DNA of 64,000 bases, taken from the NCBI GenBank assembly GCA_017893485.1, contig CM030360.1, forward strand, positions 149,491,147 to 149,555,146, written 5' to 3'. Both the position numbers and the translations under genes were made by a program. Within the stretch, counting starts at the first letter, position 1. The number at the start of each line of letters is the position of its first letter. This DNA comes from Hemerocallis citrina (lineage: Eukaryota; Streptophyta; Magnoliopsida; Asparagales; Asphodelaceae). Shown here piece by piece: positions 63,991 to 64,000 of the stretch. The notes under the pieces were generated by a model that was not told where the DNA came from, did not search any database, and saw only the letters and a list, made by a program, of their open reading frames with translations.

Positions 63991-64000
63991 GCTTACCGAC

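Larger units (their letters stand above)
55499..64000 (+). mobile_element. Ty3/gypsy Tat-lineage retrotransposon (runs past the window end)
   Basis: The 5' LTR is 55499-56864 (including a nested hAT-like element), beginning TGATATGGGT and ending CAACA, followed by gattagcgtcgtctgtggaa. Then come gag, protease, RT, RNase H, a second archaeal-type RNase H and integrase, in the order of the Tat lineage. The LTR shows clear similarity to the gag-only element at 7855-22269 (for example cgttcaaatcgg, cttaaagctct, tgtttgctcccacac). Stops, frameshifts and three insertions show it is defective. The 3' LTR lies beyond 64000. Confidence 0.9.

Noticed and set aside
1..64000. CRISPR arrays, bacterial operons, tRNA or rRNA genes
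   Set aside because: The window is plant nuclear DNA; regular repeats found are TE-derived tandem arrays, and no tRNA or rRNA sequence was recognised.

Overview
This is plant nuclear DNA, most likely from a eudicot. The support is intron-bearing host genes with GT-AG junctions, AT-rich non-coding sequence, and plant-specific transposon families: MULE with a plant mobile domain, CACTA, hAT, Tat-type Ty3/gypsy, Ty1/copia and L1 LINEs. I could not assign a family or species. Only two host genes are convincing, both on the minus strand. Nearly everything else is transposable elements in various states of decay, many with target-site duplications (TSDs) readable to the base.

Layout. 1-247: a 117-bp tandem duplication. 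About 245-6357: a MULE with ~415-bp terminal inverted repeats (TIRs), a frameshifted transposase (+) and a convergent plant-mobile-domain gene (-). 6758-31720: an MSL10-like mechanosensitive channel gene on the minus strand. Its five coding exons splice in frame to 739 codons, and its last intron (7035-29176) is 22 kb. That intron is a Russian doll: copia-1 (7294-25306) was entered by a 640-bp hAT-like element (7472-22518), which was entered by a gag-only gypsy element (7855-22269), whose 5' LTR was entered by a CACTA element (8133-16084). The CACTA carries a LINE tail (10247-10974) and a captured fragment of an AFB4/5-type auxin-receptor gene (about 14121-14547). A second copia element (26108-29105) lies in the same intron.

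32276-46769: an hAT element with 8-bp TSD about 550 bp upstream of the MSL10-like start codon. It contains a full-length L1 LINE (32864-40698, 15-bp TSD) and an LTR-like insertion that splits its transposase. 46778-49283: intergenic DNA with a ~39-bp LINE stub (47817-47855) and a Harbinger-like element (48295-48980). 49284-54881: the 3' part of a TRF-like telobox Myb gene (-); its first exon(s) are not visible. 55499-64000: a Ty3/gypsy Tat-type element with gag, protease, RT, two RNase H domains and integrase. It is broken by three hAT-like insertions and many frameshifts and runs off the window end.

How the parts relate. The TEs have greatly enlarged one intron and now flank the MSL10-like gene on both sides without visibly breaking its coding exons. 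The gag-only gypsy element resembles the pol-bearing gypsy element at the right end in LTR, primer-binding region and gag, so a dependent/helper relationship is plausible. Many nonsense codons in the TEs fall where tryptophan is expected (TGG to TAG or TGA), as expected for long-silenced, methylated copies.
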